Under the pieces are notes generated by a model. The model was not told where the DNA came from, made no database searches, and saw only the letters and a program-made list of their open reading frames with translations. Of a DNA stretch of 64,000 nucleotides, positions 1 through 7,603 are shown one piece after another; within the stretch, counting starts at the first letter, position 1, and every line of letters begins with the position of its first letter. Location of the stretch: the NCBI RefSeq assembly GCF_008711525.1, contig NZ_VXKS01000008.1:46264-110263 (forward strand), in the 5' to 3' direction. This DNA is from Cysteiniphilum sp. JM-1 (lineage in GTDB: Bacteria > Pseudomonadota > Gammaproteobacteria > Francisellales > Francisellaceae). The translations under genes were made by a program, and so were the position numbers.

Positions 1-299
1 GCAACAATCAACTGAACTTGTGATTTATGCTCGTCAAACGCTTTAAGATGTAGATTCATAGTTGAGTGGGCAATTTGTGATTTGAGCTTCAGTGACAACC
101 AACTATTCAAAGCGCATAAGGTCGTTGATGTTTGATCTTGATTTTTTTTGCACTTCTCTTGCTGCTGTATCATCCATGAGTTAAGTGGCACAATCTGCTG
201 ATAACTATTTGCTGCTGGATAAGCTAACTTCACACTGGTTACAGTAACTATCAATGTATAAAAAATATAAAAGATATAAAAATAAAGACTTTTTCTCAT
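1..299 (-). CDS. Exported protein of unknown function, N-terminal part only
   Basis: An open frame starts with ATG at 299 and runs off the left edge without a stop, giving 99 residues. The first 28 or so residues are a short basic start (MRKS) followed by an aromatic, hydrophobic stretch ending near LAYPAA, which looks like a signal peptide or a membrane anchor. The visible mature part is Gln-, Lys- and Ser-rich with two cysteines (in EKCKKN and TLCALN). I do not recognise a family. It is the 5' end of a minus-strand gene, transcribed in the same direction as the 145-residue gene upstream of it. A palindromic repeat at 326-346 separates the two. Confidence 0.55.
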   Translation of the reverse strand, partial: MRKSLYFYIFYIFYTLIVTVTSVKLAYPAANSYQQIVPLNSWMIQQQEKCKKNQDQTSTTLCALNSWLSLKLKSQIAHSTMNLHLKAFDEHKSQVQLIV

Positions 300-325
300 A
301 CTGCCACCATCCTTGTCATTTTAAT

Positions 326-346
326 GGGGCGTATGCAATACGCCCC
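326..346. repeat. Dispersed palindrome, GGGGCGTA family, copy 1
   Basis: A perfect inverted repeat with arms GGGGCGTA and TACGCCCC around a 5-nt centre. Close variants recur at 4145, 7401, 23552 and 54836, always between genes. There is no T-run after the stem on the minus strand, so it is not a classical terminator for the gene at 352-789, though it may still act on transcript ends. Confidence 0.75.
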
Positions 347-351
347 TACAT

Positions 352-789
352 TTAATTATCGACTAACCTCTCATTAAACTCAAAGAAACTCTCAAGCACG
401 ATTTGATGCAACAAATCATCACAAGAATCATTGTAATAATGCGCAAGTTTATCCAACGATTGTTGGTAATATTCTTCAGATCTTGCCAAATTGCTAATCT
501 CAAATTTCTCCATCAACTCCAAATAGACTTGTAAACGGATCAATGCCTCATCTGCTGATGCCGTTGAGAAAAACACCGGCGCCTCGTCGTCATCCGATTC
601 CCCTGCAATAATGGATACACCATATAATGATGATTTATCATCTTGATTGATAATCTGAAAGTCAATGGTCAAGTTCCAATCCAAAAGCTCACCCAGCTGA
701 TCTGCCATATCGTCAATCATGCGCATTTTCTCACGCACTGTTTGGCTTAACTCATAATAATTCTCGATATTTTCACTTATTTCAAACAT
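352..789 (-). CDS. Conserved-looking acidic protein of unknown function
   Basis: A 145-residue acidic, soluble protein with no signal peptide and no membrane segment. It is mostly predicted helical, with a glutamate/aspartate-rich patch (GESDDDEAPVFF) near residue 65. The C-terminal half contains repeated hydrophobic heptad-like spacing (LQVYLELMEKFEI, LDKLAHYYNDSC). I do not recognise a family. The start at 789 (MFEISENIENYY) has no strong Shine-Dalgarno but is the only reasonable start. It lies downstream of the methyltransferase-like gene, separated by about 125 bases of AT-rich sequence. Confidence 0.6.
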   Translation of the reverse strand: MFEISENIENYYELSQTVREKMRMIDDMADQLGELLDWNLTIDFQIINQDDKSSLYGVSIIAGESDDDEAPVFFSTASADEALIRLQVYLELMEKFEISNLARSEEYYQQSLDKLAHYYNDSCDDLLHQIVLESFFEFNERLVDN

Positions 790-913
790 ATACTTTCTCG
801 TTTTCTTTTTTATTTTGTACTATACCAAAGTGTCAACACAGTTTTCTACAAACTCTTATTGCTATACACATCATGCAGCCTGTAGGGCTATTGTATTTAC
901 GAATACCCTCTAT

Positions 914-1516
914 TTATTTCACTTTCAACACTTTATTCATGCCAATGGCATATTTCCCAGGTAACTTAACCATTTCCGTTGCCCCTGAGAATAATGGACT
1001 AAGCGGAATAACCTGTTTGCTAAAGCTTGCAATATACTCACAAGAAAAGCTCTCAGGCAATAAACATGGCAACCATTTATTAAAGTCTTTGACATTAAAC
1101 ACATCATAATAATGGCTTTCAATTTTATGTAAACCTTGAGATTTTATTTCTTTATTAACAAGACGAAATGGGATGGCTGTTCCTTGATTTTTTTTGTATT
1201 GCACCACAATCAAACAACCATCATCACTTAACACGCGAATGGCTTCCATTAAAATCTTATGTAGATCATTAGGATTTAATAACACATTATCAAGCACAAT
1301 CAGATCAAAGCTTTTGTTCGCAAACGGCCAATTGTCGGCATTAAAGCTTGCGCCAAATATCTGCGCATCATAAATAAAACCACTTGCTGCATAATGATGC
1401 ACTGCAGAAACTCGCTCAAAATAAGCTTTTTTAACTTTTCCTAGATAAAAAGCACGCCTGACACTAAAGCGCGATAACATCACCTCTAAATCCAGTAGCT
1501 GCCTATCTTGCATCAA
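914..1516 (-). CDS. SAM-dependent methyltransferase-like protein (class I fold)
   Basis: A 200-residue protein whose middle matches the second half of a class I methyltransferase core: FDLIVLDNVLLNPND around residues 70-85 (motif II/post-II) and EAIRVLSDDGCLIVVQY near 92-108 (motif III and its strand). The glycine-rich SAM loop expected near the N-terminus is not obvious; RRAFYLGKVKKAYFERV is where it should be. The protein may therefore bind SAM poorly or have diverged. It lies 50 bases downstream of aroA on the same strand and could be cotranscribed. The substrate cannot be told. Members of this general type in gammaproteobacteria sometimes flank gloB and rnhA, which are not visible here. 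Confidence 0.55.
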   Translation of the reverse strand: MMQDRQLLDLEVMLSRFSVRRAFYLGKVKKAYFERVSAVHHYAASGFIYDAQIFGASFNADNWPFANKSFDLIVLDNVLLNPNDLHKILMEAIRVLSDDGCLIVVQYKKNQGTAIPFRLVNKEIKSQGLHKIESHYYDVFNVKDFNKWLPCLLPESFSCEYIASFSKQVIPLSPLFSGATEMVKLPGKYAIGMNKVLKVK

Positions 1517-1566
1517 TCGTCCTTACTCTCCAAAATGGCTGTAGTTTACCGTGATTTGCGCATGAA

Positions 1567-2847
1567 CTAAATAATTTTCGCCATCCGTTCAAAGTAATCA
1601 GGGCATGTTTTACTAACACACTCAGCACCATTGATAATGACACCTTCCTGTTTTAAACCAATAAGTGCCAATGACATTGCAATGCGATGATCATTATGCC
1701 CTTCAACAGTAGCTGCTCTAAGCGCTGATTTTTCAGGATAAATATGGATACTATCCTTAGTTGTTGTGACGTTAACACCTAAGCGTGTTAAGCCCTCAGC
1801 CATAGCACTGACACGATCTGATTCTTGTAAACGCGTGTGTGCAAGTCCTGTAATATGCGTCTCACCCTTGGCAAAGCACGCAATTGCCGCAACAGTCATA
1901 AACGTATCGGAGAAATTGCGCATATCTACTGTCACACCCTTTAATACCTCACCACCAATCACGCGAATTCCATCTTCTTCGGCAATCACTTGACAGCCCA
2001 TTTTTTCAAGCACTTCTAGAAAACGAATATCCCCTTGTTTGGCATCGCGTGTTACGTGCTTAACTTTAACATCACCCTGTGTGATTGCCGCCAATGCCCA
2101 AAAATACGATGCTGTTGAAATATCTGGTTCAATCGCATAGTGTCGTGCTTGATAGCTTTGATTACCTTGTATCTTATAAAGGTTATTTTCAACGTTAACT
2201 ACCACACCAAAATCACGCATCATATCCACGGTCATTTGCACATAAGGTTGCGGATGATCTGTATCTGAATGAATACTTAAGCCACCGTCGATCAAGGGGG
2301 ATGCGATTAATAAACCTGACAAGAACTGGCTACTCTTAGCACCATTAATGCTGACATTGCTTGTCTGCTTTAAACCTTCTGCCAAAATGGTCATAGGCAA
2401 TGATGATTGATATTGCTCATAGGTTGCATGCATACCCAAAGAATTCAATACGGATAGCTGCTCAGCAATGGGGCGCGCCATCATTCTGTCAGCCGCATAG
2501 ATATAATACTCACCTGATTTTTGTGCGGCACACAATGGGATAATAAAGCGCGTCAACGTGCCTGCTTCATTACAAAAAATGCGTGCCTTTTGGTTAGGAA
2601 AAGAGCCATTAGCACCCTGAATAACAATGCGCCCTGATGCCTCATCAAATTGATGTGAAACACCCAAGGCTTTTAATGCGCCAACACCTGCTAATACATC
2701 CTTACTTAAAGGCAAGTTATCAATCACCGACTCACCTTTTGCCATTGCCGCAATAAGCAACACGCGATTGGATAAACTTTTTGAACCCGGTAATGATACC
2801 TCTGCTGATATCTTCTTTGTTGCTAATGGTAGTGATTGTTGAGTCAT
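1567..2847 (-). CDS. aroA: 3-phosphoshikimate 1-carboxyvinyltransferase (EPSP synthase)
   Basis: AroA joins shikimate-3-phosphate and PEP to form EPSP, the step before chorismate. At 426 residues it has the normal length. Diagnostic segments are LPGSKSLSNR (residues 19-28, with the substrate-binding Lys-Ser), the NEAGTLTRF loop near residue 95 (the class I enzyme of E. coli has GNAGTAMRPL, so this loop is divergent), DRMMARPI near 120, RNFSDTFMTVAAIA near 310, QESDRVSAMAEGL near 340, and the terminal NDHRIAMSLALIG. The start is ATG at 2847. The chorismate it leads to is used by trpD just upstream and by the pab genes at 30-32 kb. An inhibitor-relevant change cannot be inferred from sequence alone. 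Confidence 0.95.
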   Translation of the reverse strand: MTQQSLPLATKKISAEVSLPGSKSLSNRVLLIAAMAKGESVIDNLPLSKDVLAGVGALKALGVSHQFDEASGRIVIQGANGSFPNQKARIFCNEAGTLTRFIIPLCAAQKSGEYYIYAADRMMARPIAEQLSVLNSLGMHATYEQYQSSLPMTILAEGLKQTSNVSINGAKSSQFLSGLLIASPLIDGGLSIHSDTDHPQPYVQMTVDMMRDFGVVVNVENNLYKIQGNQSYQARHYAIEPDISTASYFWALAAITQGDVKVKHVTRDAKQGDIRFLEVLEKMGCQVIAEEDGIRVIGGEVLKGVTVDMRNFSDTFMTVAAIACFAKGETHITGLAHTRLQESDRVSAMAEGLTRLGVNVTTTKDSIHIYPEKSALRAATVEGHNDHRIAMSLALIGLKQEGVIINGAECVSKTCPDYFERMAKII

Positions 2848-2929
2848 ACGATGTAATTATCAAAAAATATAACGATTAAATAAGTGTATAGCCTCACATT
2901 GAGTTGTCATTATAAATTTGGCATTCAAG

Positions 2930-3096
2930 CTATTTTTCTTTGACAATACGCTCAAGCTCATTCAAAAATGCAGATTTCTCAACAATTTCACTTTCTTCAT
3001 CAATTTGTCATTGAGCTTGGGTACATCATGCTGTGACGCATCTTTCAAGCGATCCAGTTTTATGCATGCCAGTTTATTAATTTCAGCTTCGCCCAT
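2930..3096 (-). pseudogene. Possible small frameshifted gene of unknown function
   Basis: Downstream of trpD, an ATG at 3096 opens a 44-codon frame (MGEAEINKLACIKLDRLKDA...) that stops at 2962-2964. Shifting to another frame near 3000 gives a protein-like, acidic, in-frame continuation (DEESEIVEKSAFLNELERIV) that ends with TAG at 2930-2932. Read together, these look like one protein of about 55 residues broken by a single indel around 2997-3010. No family is recognised. It could equally be a genuine 44-residue peptide with coincidental downstream coding character. Confidence 0.3.
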
Positions 3097-3111
3097 ACAG
3101 CATGTAATTAA

Positions 3112-4059
3112 CTAGGGGATTAAATGTGCAAACTTCCCTTGTGATAGCGCATCTTTAATCAACTTAACTTGTACTGATAAAGTATCAACAAAACCACTAG
3201 CAACATGCATAGCAGCAGCTGCATTTAATATCAGCGTATCTTGCTTAGCACCTAACATTTCATTATTTAATAACGATTTTGATTCCGCCAAATTCTGATA
3301 TAAATCACCTGCTTCTAAGTAATCTAGTCTGCCACGCACAAACCCTAGTTGCTCTGGATGTAAGCTAAATTCAGTGACTTCATCATGCTCAAGTTTAATC
3401 ACTTTATTGGCGCCACAAACTGAAAACTCATCCATCCCATCACCATATACAACATAGGCATGCGTGACACCTAGGTTTTTAAGCGCATAAAGATACGGCT
3501 TAAGCAAACGTTCATCATAAACCCCTGCCACGATTCTTTTGACCTGCATCGGATTTAACAATGGACCCAATACATTAAAAAAGGTGCGCTTACCCTCTTT
3601 AGCAAAGCGCTGGCGCACATTAACCACTTTGGCAAAAATTGGATGAAAAAATGGCGCAAACAAAAACACCATTCCTTGTTCTTTTAACAAGTTCAATGCC
3701 GCTTCTGGGTTATCAGGAATTTCCACATTAAGCTTTTGCAAAAAGTCAAAACTACCGCACTTTGACGTTGCCGAACGATTACCATGTTTGGCAACCTTTG
3801 CACCTAACTCATGCACCATTAATGCGCTTAGTGTTGAATAATTTAAGGTTCGACAACCATCTCCACCCGTACCAACAATATCGACTGTTTCAGCAAAAGG
3901 ATTTTCCACCCTAATACTATAATTTAGAAATGTCCGTGCTAATTCAAAAAGTGTTTGCTCTTCATATAGCTCAGCATCTATCTGCTGAATGATTTGATAC
4001 TGCTGATCTTCACTTGTTTCATCACTTAGCAGCTGATTGACTAATGACTCAATCTCCAC
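3112..4059 (-). CDS. trpD: Anthranilate phosphoribosyltransferase
   Basis: TrpD transfers the phosphoribosyl group of PRPP to anthranilate in tryptophan synthesis. Family hallmarks are the glycine-rich PRPP loop DIVGTGGDGCRTLNYST (about residues 60-76), KVAKHGNRSATSKCGSFDFL (about 89-108), FAPFFHPIFAKVVNVRQRF and RTFFNVLGPLLNP. Length is 315 residues, somewhat shorter than the usual 330-345. The start is GTG at 4059, preceded by AAGG/GAGG Shine-Dalgarno-like bases. An array of TTTTTTA heptamers lies a few bases upstream. No other trp gene is nearby, so the gene is detached from its operon. A diverged TrpD-like transferase is a less likely alternative. Confidence 0.88.
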   Translation of the reverse strand: MEIESLVNQLLSDETSEDQQYQIIQQIDAELYEEQTLFELARTFLNYSIRVENPFAETVDIVGTGGDGCRTLNYSTLSALMVHELGAKVAKHGNRSATSKCGSFDFLQKLNVEIPDNPEAALNLLKEQGMVFLFAPFFHPIFAKVVNVRQRFAKEGKRTFFNVLGPLLNPMQVKRIVAGVYDERLLKPYLYALKNLGVTHAYVVYGDGMDEFSVCGANKVIKLEHDEVTEFSLHPEQLGFVRGRLDYLEAGDLYQNLAESKSLLNNEMLGAKQDTLILNAAAAMHVASGFVDTLSVQVKLIKDALSQGKFAHLIP

Positions 4060-4071
4060 AACCTCACCTTC

Positions 4072-4097
4072 TTTTATTTTTTATTTTTTATTTTTTA
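4072..4097. repeat. Heptanucleotide simple repeat (TTTTTTA)n upstream of trpD
   Basis: Three full TTTTTTA units (4077-4083, 4084-4090, 4091-4097) plus a partial one at 4072-4076 lie 13-38 bases before the trpD start codon, immediately upstream of its ribosome-binding region. On the coding strand this reads as A-rich heptamers. Such arrays can slip during replication. Confidence 0.7.
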
Positions 4098-4144
4098 TTC
4101 TTTACGCTCTATTCTAAAGCTTTAAATTTGTTTCGTCTGCTTTT

Positions 4145-4165
4145 GGGGCGTATACAATACGCCCC
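4145..4165. repeat. Dispersed palindrome, GGGGCGTA family, copy 2
   Basis: Arms GGGGCGTA and TACGCCCC flank the centre TACAA. It differs from the copy at 326 by one base in the centre. It sits between rlmD and trpD, 26 bases after the rlmD stop codon. Confidence 0.75.
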
Positions 4166-4191
4166 TACACTTTCAATATATCGCTATGTTT

Positions 4192-5538
4192 TTATTTTTC
4201 AAAAACAGCAATAGATTCAACATGTGTCGTATGTGGAAACATGTCCATTACACCTGCTGAAAGCAGTTTATAACCCTTTTCATTAACTAAAATGCCAGCA
4301 TCACGCGCCAACGTTGCTGGATCACAGGACACATAGACAATACGTTCGGGGTTAATTTTTTCAATTTGTTTACATACCATCTCAGCCCCTGCTCGTGGCG
4401 GATCCAATAGCAACTTATTAAACTCATTTTCCACAATCCATTCATGTTTTGAAATGTCTTCAAACAAATTTACCGGATAAAAAGCAACATTATCTATATT
4501 ATTGCGCTTAGCATTCTCCATAGCGCGCATCGTCATTGCTTCATCGCCCTCAACACCCACAACAAATTTGGCTTTTGTTGCCAACGGCAAACTAAAATTG
4601 CCTAAACCACAAAACAAATCAAGCACGGTATCATTATTTGATACTTCCAATAACGCTATCGCTTGCTTTAACATTTTACGATTAATTTCATGATTAACTT
4701 GTGTGAAGTCATTTGGCTCAAAATAAATAGTTACACCATAATCTGTCAAATGATAGGACAGCGACTGTGGCTCTTGCGTCACCTCTGGGTATAAGCGTGT
4801 TATGGTATCAGGTCCCTTAGCCTGCAAATATATCCAAAACTGCTGCGCTTTAGCAAAGTCAGTTAACTTAGCTAAATCCTCATCAGTAAACGCACTTAAG
4901 TGACGGATAATCAATGCAGTGACCTGATCATCTACAGCCACTTCAATTTGAGGAATCTCTTTGTAATTTGATAGGCTAAACACTAAATCTTGCAACAAAG
5001 TTAGATTTTTACCCACACTCGGATGCAATACTTCACAGTGATTAATATCAGCAAGAAAACGCCCATCACGCTCTCTAAAACCAACAAGCACTTTGCCTTT
5101 TTTGTGCACATAGCGCACACCTAATCGTGCTTTAGTACGATAACCCTCGTGTGAGCTTGAGCGTAAATGAGCTATACGCTCAAGAGGCTCAAGACCTTGT
5201 CCAAAATGTTTAAAATGATTCAGCAATGTTTCTTCTTTAAATGCAATCTGCGCATCAGGTGCGACATGTTGAAAAGAACAACCACCACACATCTCAAAAT
5301 ACTCACATGGCGGAGCAACACGCTTAGCACTTGGCTTTAGAACTTGTACCAGTTTACCTTCATCATAATTTGATTTTGATAACGTATATTCAAACGCGAC
5401 CTCTTCTCCTTCTAAAGCGAATGGAATAAAGGTTGTTTTACCGTCAATCTTAGTGATTCCACGTCCTTCATGTGACAGATTGGCAATAGTGGCATTGAAT
5501 ACACCGCTAGGAAAGTTTTTCTTAATTCGTCTTGGCAT
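4192..5538 (-). CDS. rlmD: 23S rRNA (uracil-1939 C5)-methyltransferase
   Basis: RlmD (RumA) methylates U1939 of 23S rRNA using SAM. The 448-residue protein shows an N-terminal TRAM-type beta domain (about residues 10-70). An iron-sulphur cluster motif follows, with Cys78, Cys84 and Cys87 (CEYFEMCGGC) and a fourth cysteine in INHCEV. The SAM motif is DLFCGLGNFSLPLA near residue 310, then LLLDPPRAGA near 380 and the nucleophile segment YVSCDPATLARD near 402. These distinguish RlmD from TrmA, which lacks the cluster. The start at 5538 has only a weak Shine-Dalgarno. The gene appears to stand alone. Confidence 0.93.
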   Translation of the reverse strand: MPRRIKKNFPSGVFNATIANLSHEGRGITKIDGKTTFIPFALEGEEVAFEYTLSKSNYDEGKLVQVLKPSAKRVAPPCEYFEMCGGCSFQHVAPDAQIAFKEETLLNHFKHFGQGLEPLERIAHLRSSSHEGYRTKARLGVRYVHKKGKVLVGFRERDGRFLADINHCEVLHPSVGKNLTLLQDLVFSLSNYKEIPQIEVAVDDQVTALIIRHLSAFTDEDLAKLTDFAKAQQFWIYLQAKGPDTITRLYPEVTQEPQSLSYHLTDYGVTIYFEPNDFTQVNHEINRKMLKQAIALLEVSNNDTVLDLFCGLGNFSLPLATKAKFVVGVEGDEAMTMRAMENAKRNNIDNVAFYPVNLFEDISKHEWIVENEFNKLLLDPPRAGAEMVCKQIEKINPERIVYVSCDPATLARDAGILVNEKGYKLLSAGVMDMFPHTTHVESIAVFEK

Positions 5539-5713
5539 TCGGTTGGAATAAGCATAATTTCAAATGTGCGTTAGTTTAGCAACTGTATATAAAATGTCAT
5601 TGTTTTTTGATCTTTTTAATGCTTTTCACTGTAAAACGCTTGTTCTTTGCTAAGGTGCTGTTTAAGCTAATGAGGTTCGATTTAACACATTAATCATTAA
5701 AAATGGAGTAAAT

Positions 5714-6208
5714 ATGAAGAAGTTAACCACCATTGCATTATCACTTTTAGCCGGCAGCGCATTAGTTTCTGGCGCTTTTGCTGACGCAGCTAAAGCGGCA
5801 CCCGCTAATGCTCAACCAACCAACACAGCTGCAACAGCACAAAACAATGCAGCAGATGCAAGCTATACCATTGGTTATTCAATCGGCAAAAACATGACTG
5901 AGCAATTAAAGCAACAAAATGTCAGCCTAAATACTGACGATCTTCAACAAGGCTTTATTGCTGGTATTGAAGGAAGCAAGCCTAAGCTAAGCCAAGAGCA
6001 AATGGAGCAATCAATGCAAGCTTTCCAAAAAGAAATGGAAGCTAAAATGAAAGCGCATGAAGAAGCTGCTGAAGCCGAAGCTACTAAAGCCAAAGCCAAA
6101 CTTGACGCAGCAAAAGCACAAACTGCAACAACTGCAGCTGATACAGCAAAGACACCTGATGATAGCGCTAAAAAAGCAGTTGACGCAACAAGTGCTGCAG
6201 CAAATTAA
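5714..6208 (+). CDS. FipA-like exported protein with FKBP_N-type dimerisation domain
   Basis: A 164-residue protein with a signal peptide (MKKLTTIALSLLAG...GAFADA, cleavage near residue 24). A helical segment at about residues 50-115 (SYTIGYSIGKN, QGFIAGIEGSKPKLSQEQM) matches the N-terminal dimerisation domain of FkpA/Mip-type FKBPs. A Lys/Ala-rich coiled tail of about 45 residues follows. No peptidyl-prolyl isomerase domain is present. There is no lipobox, so it is probably periplasmic. The next gene carries the same domain joined to a DsbA fold, an arrangement known in Francisella as fipA-fipB. A terminator separates the two genes, so each probably has its own transcript. Assignment to FipA rests on domain and position. 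The Shine-Dalgarno is GGAG, seven bases before ATG. Confidence 0.7.
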   Translation: MKKLTTIALSLLAGSALVSGAFADAAKAAPANAQPTNTAATAQNNAADASYTIGYSIGKNMTEQLKQQNVSLNTDDLQQGFIAGIEGSKPKLSQEQMEQSMQAFQKEMEAKMKAHEEAAEAEATKAKAKLDAAKAQTATTAADTAKTPDDSAKKAVDATSAAAN

Positions 6209-6252
6209 GCATTAGCTAATTAATATACTAAAACATCAATAGATATCTACAC

Positions 6253-6275
6253 GCCCCACTGTTGGGGCTTTTTTT
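6253..6275 (+). terminator. Rho-independent terminator after the FipA-like gene
   Basis: Stem GCCCC/GGGGC with a six-base loop, followed directly by a run of seven T. It lies 45 bases after the stop codon. Confidence 0.85.
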
Positions 6276-6385
6276 ATGGAAGAAAATTACTATTTGAGCA
6301 TGAACCTTTTTCCTTTTAGCAACAACTTTGTTATAGTTCGGAAAGATTATTTTTATTAACTGAAAAACATGGAGCTTTATTCATA

Positions 6386-7393
6386 ATGCGTATGTCAAAA
6401 AAAATCATCGTAAGCACGCTTGGCGCTGCACTTTTTGCCACTGTTCTAGCAGGTTGTTCACAATCTGACTCAAAGGACTCAGCAAAGGCGACCCCTGAGG
6501 TAACAAAAACCGTTGCAACACAACCAACAGCAACTGAAACTGCAAAACCAGTAACTGCTGCTGATGCTCAACAAAGTGAAGCAACACTTATCAACAATGT
6601 AAGCTACACCTTAGGCTATAGTGTTGCAGGAAATGTCAGTGCACAATTAAAAGCACAAGGTGCGACTTTGGATAACGCGCAAGTTCTTGCTGGCTTTAAA
6701 GCGGGTATTGCTAACGAAAAAGGCAAGTTCTCGCAAGAGCAAATGCAAACTATTATGCAAACATTCCAAAAAGACTTAATGGCAGCACAAGAGAAAAAAC
6801 AAGTAACCTCTGTTCTAGAGAATGCCAAAGCACTTCTTTCAAATGAACAAACACCTACCGTTGGACCAAAAGACGCTAAGGTTGCCGTGATTGAATTCTT
6901 TGATTATCAATGTGTATTCTGCCACAAAGTAGCGCCAATCATGGAAAAAGTAATGGACGCTAATCCAAATGTAAAATATATCTTCAAAGAATTCCCAATC
7001 TTTGGTCAACGTTGGGAAGCATCGCAGTATGCTGCTGAAATGGGTATTGCTGCTTATATGCTAAATGGCGCTGAAGGCTATTTGAAATATCATAATGCCG
7101 TTTTCGCTAGCGGCGTTGATGAAGGCAAATTAACTGTTAAAGATGTTAATGACGCTGCGAAAAAAGTAGGTGTTGATGTTGCAAAAGCCGAAAGCCTGAT
7201 CAAAGAGAAAAAAGTCACTGACAATATTGCAGCAGACATGAAACTTGGCTTTGATAAGCTTGGCATCCAAGGCACACCAGCAATTATCGTTATGCCTCTA
7301 TCAGGTGCGACTGCTGCTAATACAACAGTTATTCCTGGTTTTGCACAACAAGATGCGATTCAAGCAGCAATTAATAAAGCTCAAGGCAAATAA
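6386..7393 (+). CDS. FipB-like DsbA-family lipoprotein with FKBP_N-type domain
   Basis: A 335-residue envelope thiol-disulfide protein. The lipobox LAGC places the lipidated cysteine at residue 24. After a Thr/Ala-rich linker comes the FKBP_N-like dimerisation domain (about 70-135: SYTLGYSVAGN, AGFKAGIANEKGKFSQEQM). A DsbA/Com1 thioredoxin fold starts near residue 155, with active-site Cys176-Val-Phe-Cys179 and cis-proline 298 in QGTPAI. Francisella FipB has this order and acts as an oxidoreductase and isomerase on virulence proteins; that role here is inference. The first ATG is preferred because GGAG lies 11 bases before it. The palindromic repeat just after the stop may help end the transcript. 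Lnt encoded at 11.3 kb would finish its lipidation. Confidence 0.82.
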   Translation: MRMSKKIIVSTLGAALFATVLAGCSQSDSKDSAKATPEVTKTVATQPTATETAKPVTAADAQQSEATLINNVSYTLGYSVAGNVSAQLKAQGATLDNAQVLAGFKAGIANEKGKFSQEQMQTIMQTFQKDLMAAQEKKQVTSVLENAKALLSNEQTPTVGPKDAKVAVIEFFDYQCVFCHKVAPIMEKVMDANPNVKYIFKEFPIFGQRWEASQYAAEMGIAAYMLNGAEGYLKYHNAVFASGVDEGKLTVKDVNDAAKKVGVDVAKAESLIKEKKVTDNIAADMKLGFDKLGIQGTPAIIVMPLSGATAANTTVIPGFAQQDAIQAAINKAQGK

Positions 7394-7400
7394 CTCCAGT

Positions 7401-7419
7401 GGGCGTAGGCAATACGCCC
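7401..7419. repeat. Dispersed palindrome, GGGGCGTA family, copy 3
   Basis: GGGCGTA and TACGCCC arms around GGCAA or similar, eight bases after the FipB-like stop codon, followed by TTTAAG. It may double as a weak terminator. The remaining 180 bases to miaB are AT-rich, with no gene seen. Confidence 0.65.
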
Positions 7420-7603
7420 TTTAAGTTTTCAATTATTTCCTCATTACGCGTTTTGTACAGACTTTGATATTTCACTAGCCTTTTTACACAAAAAACGCTA
7501 CCCTATTTTGACTTTTTGTCAGGCTAATAAACGATCTATTACAAATCAAACATGCTTGGCAATAAATACAAATCATACAATAAATAAAATCAGGTAACTA
7601 AAA

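Noticed and set aside
873..1109. Plus-strand frame of 78 codons over the end of the methyltransferase-like gene
   Set aside because: It is the antisense of a credible minus-strand gene and has no distinct features.
2918..3115. 65-codon plus-strand frame starting MAFKLFFFDN
   Set aside because: It lies opposite the possible small minus-strand gene, has no Shine-Dalgarno and reads as the complement of a helix-coding stretch; no protein-like features.
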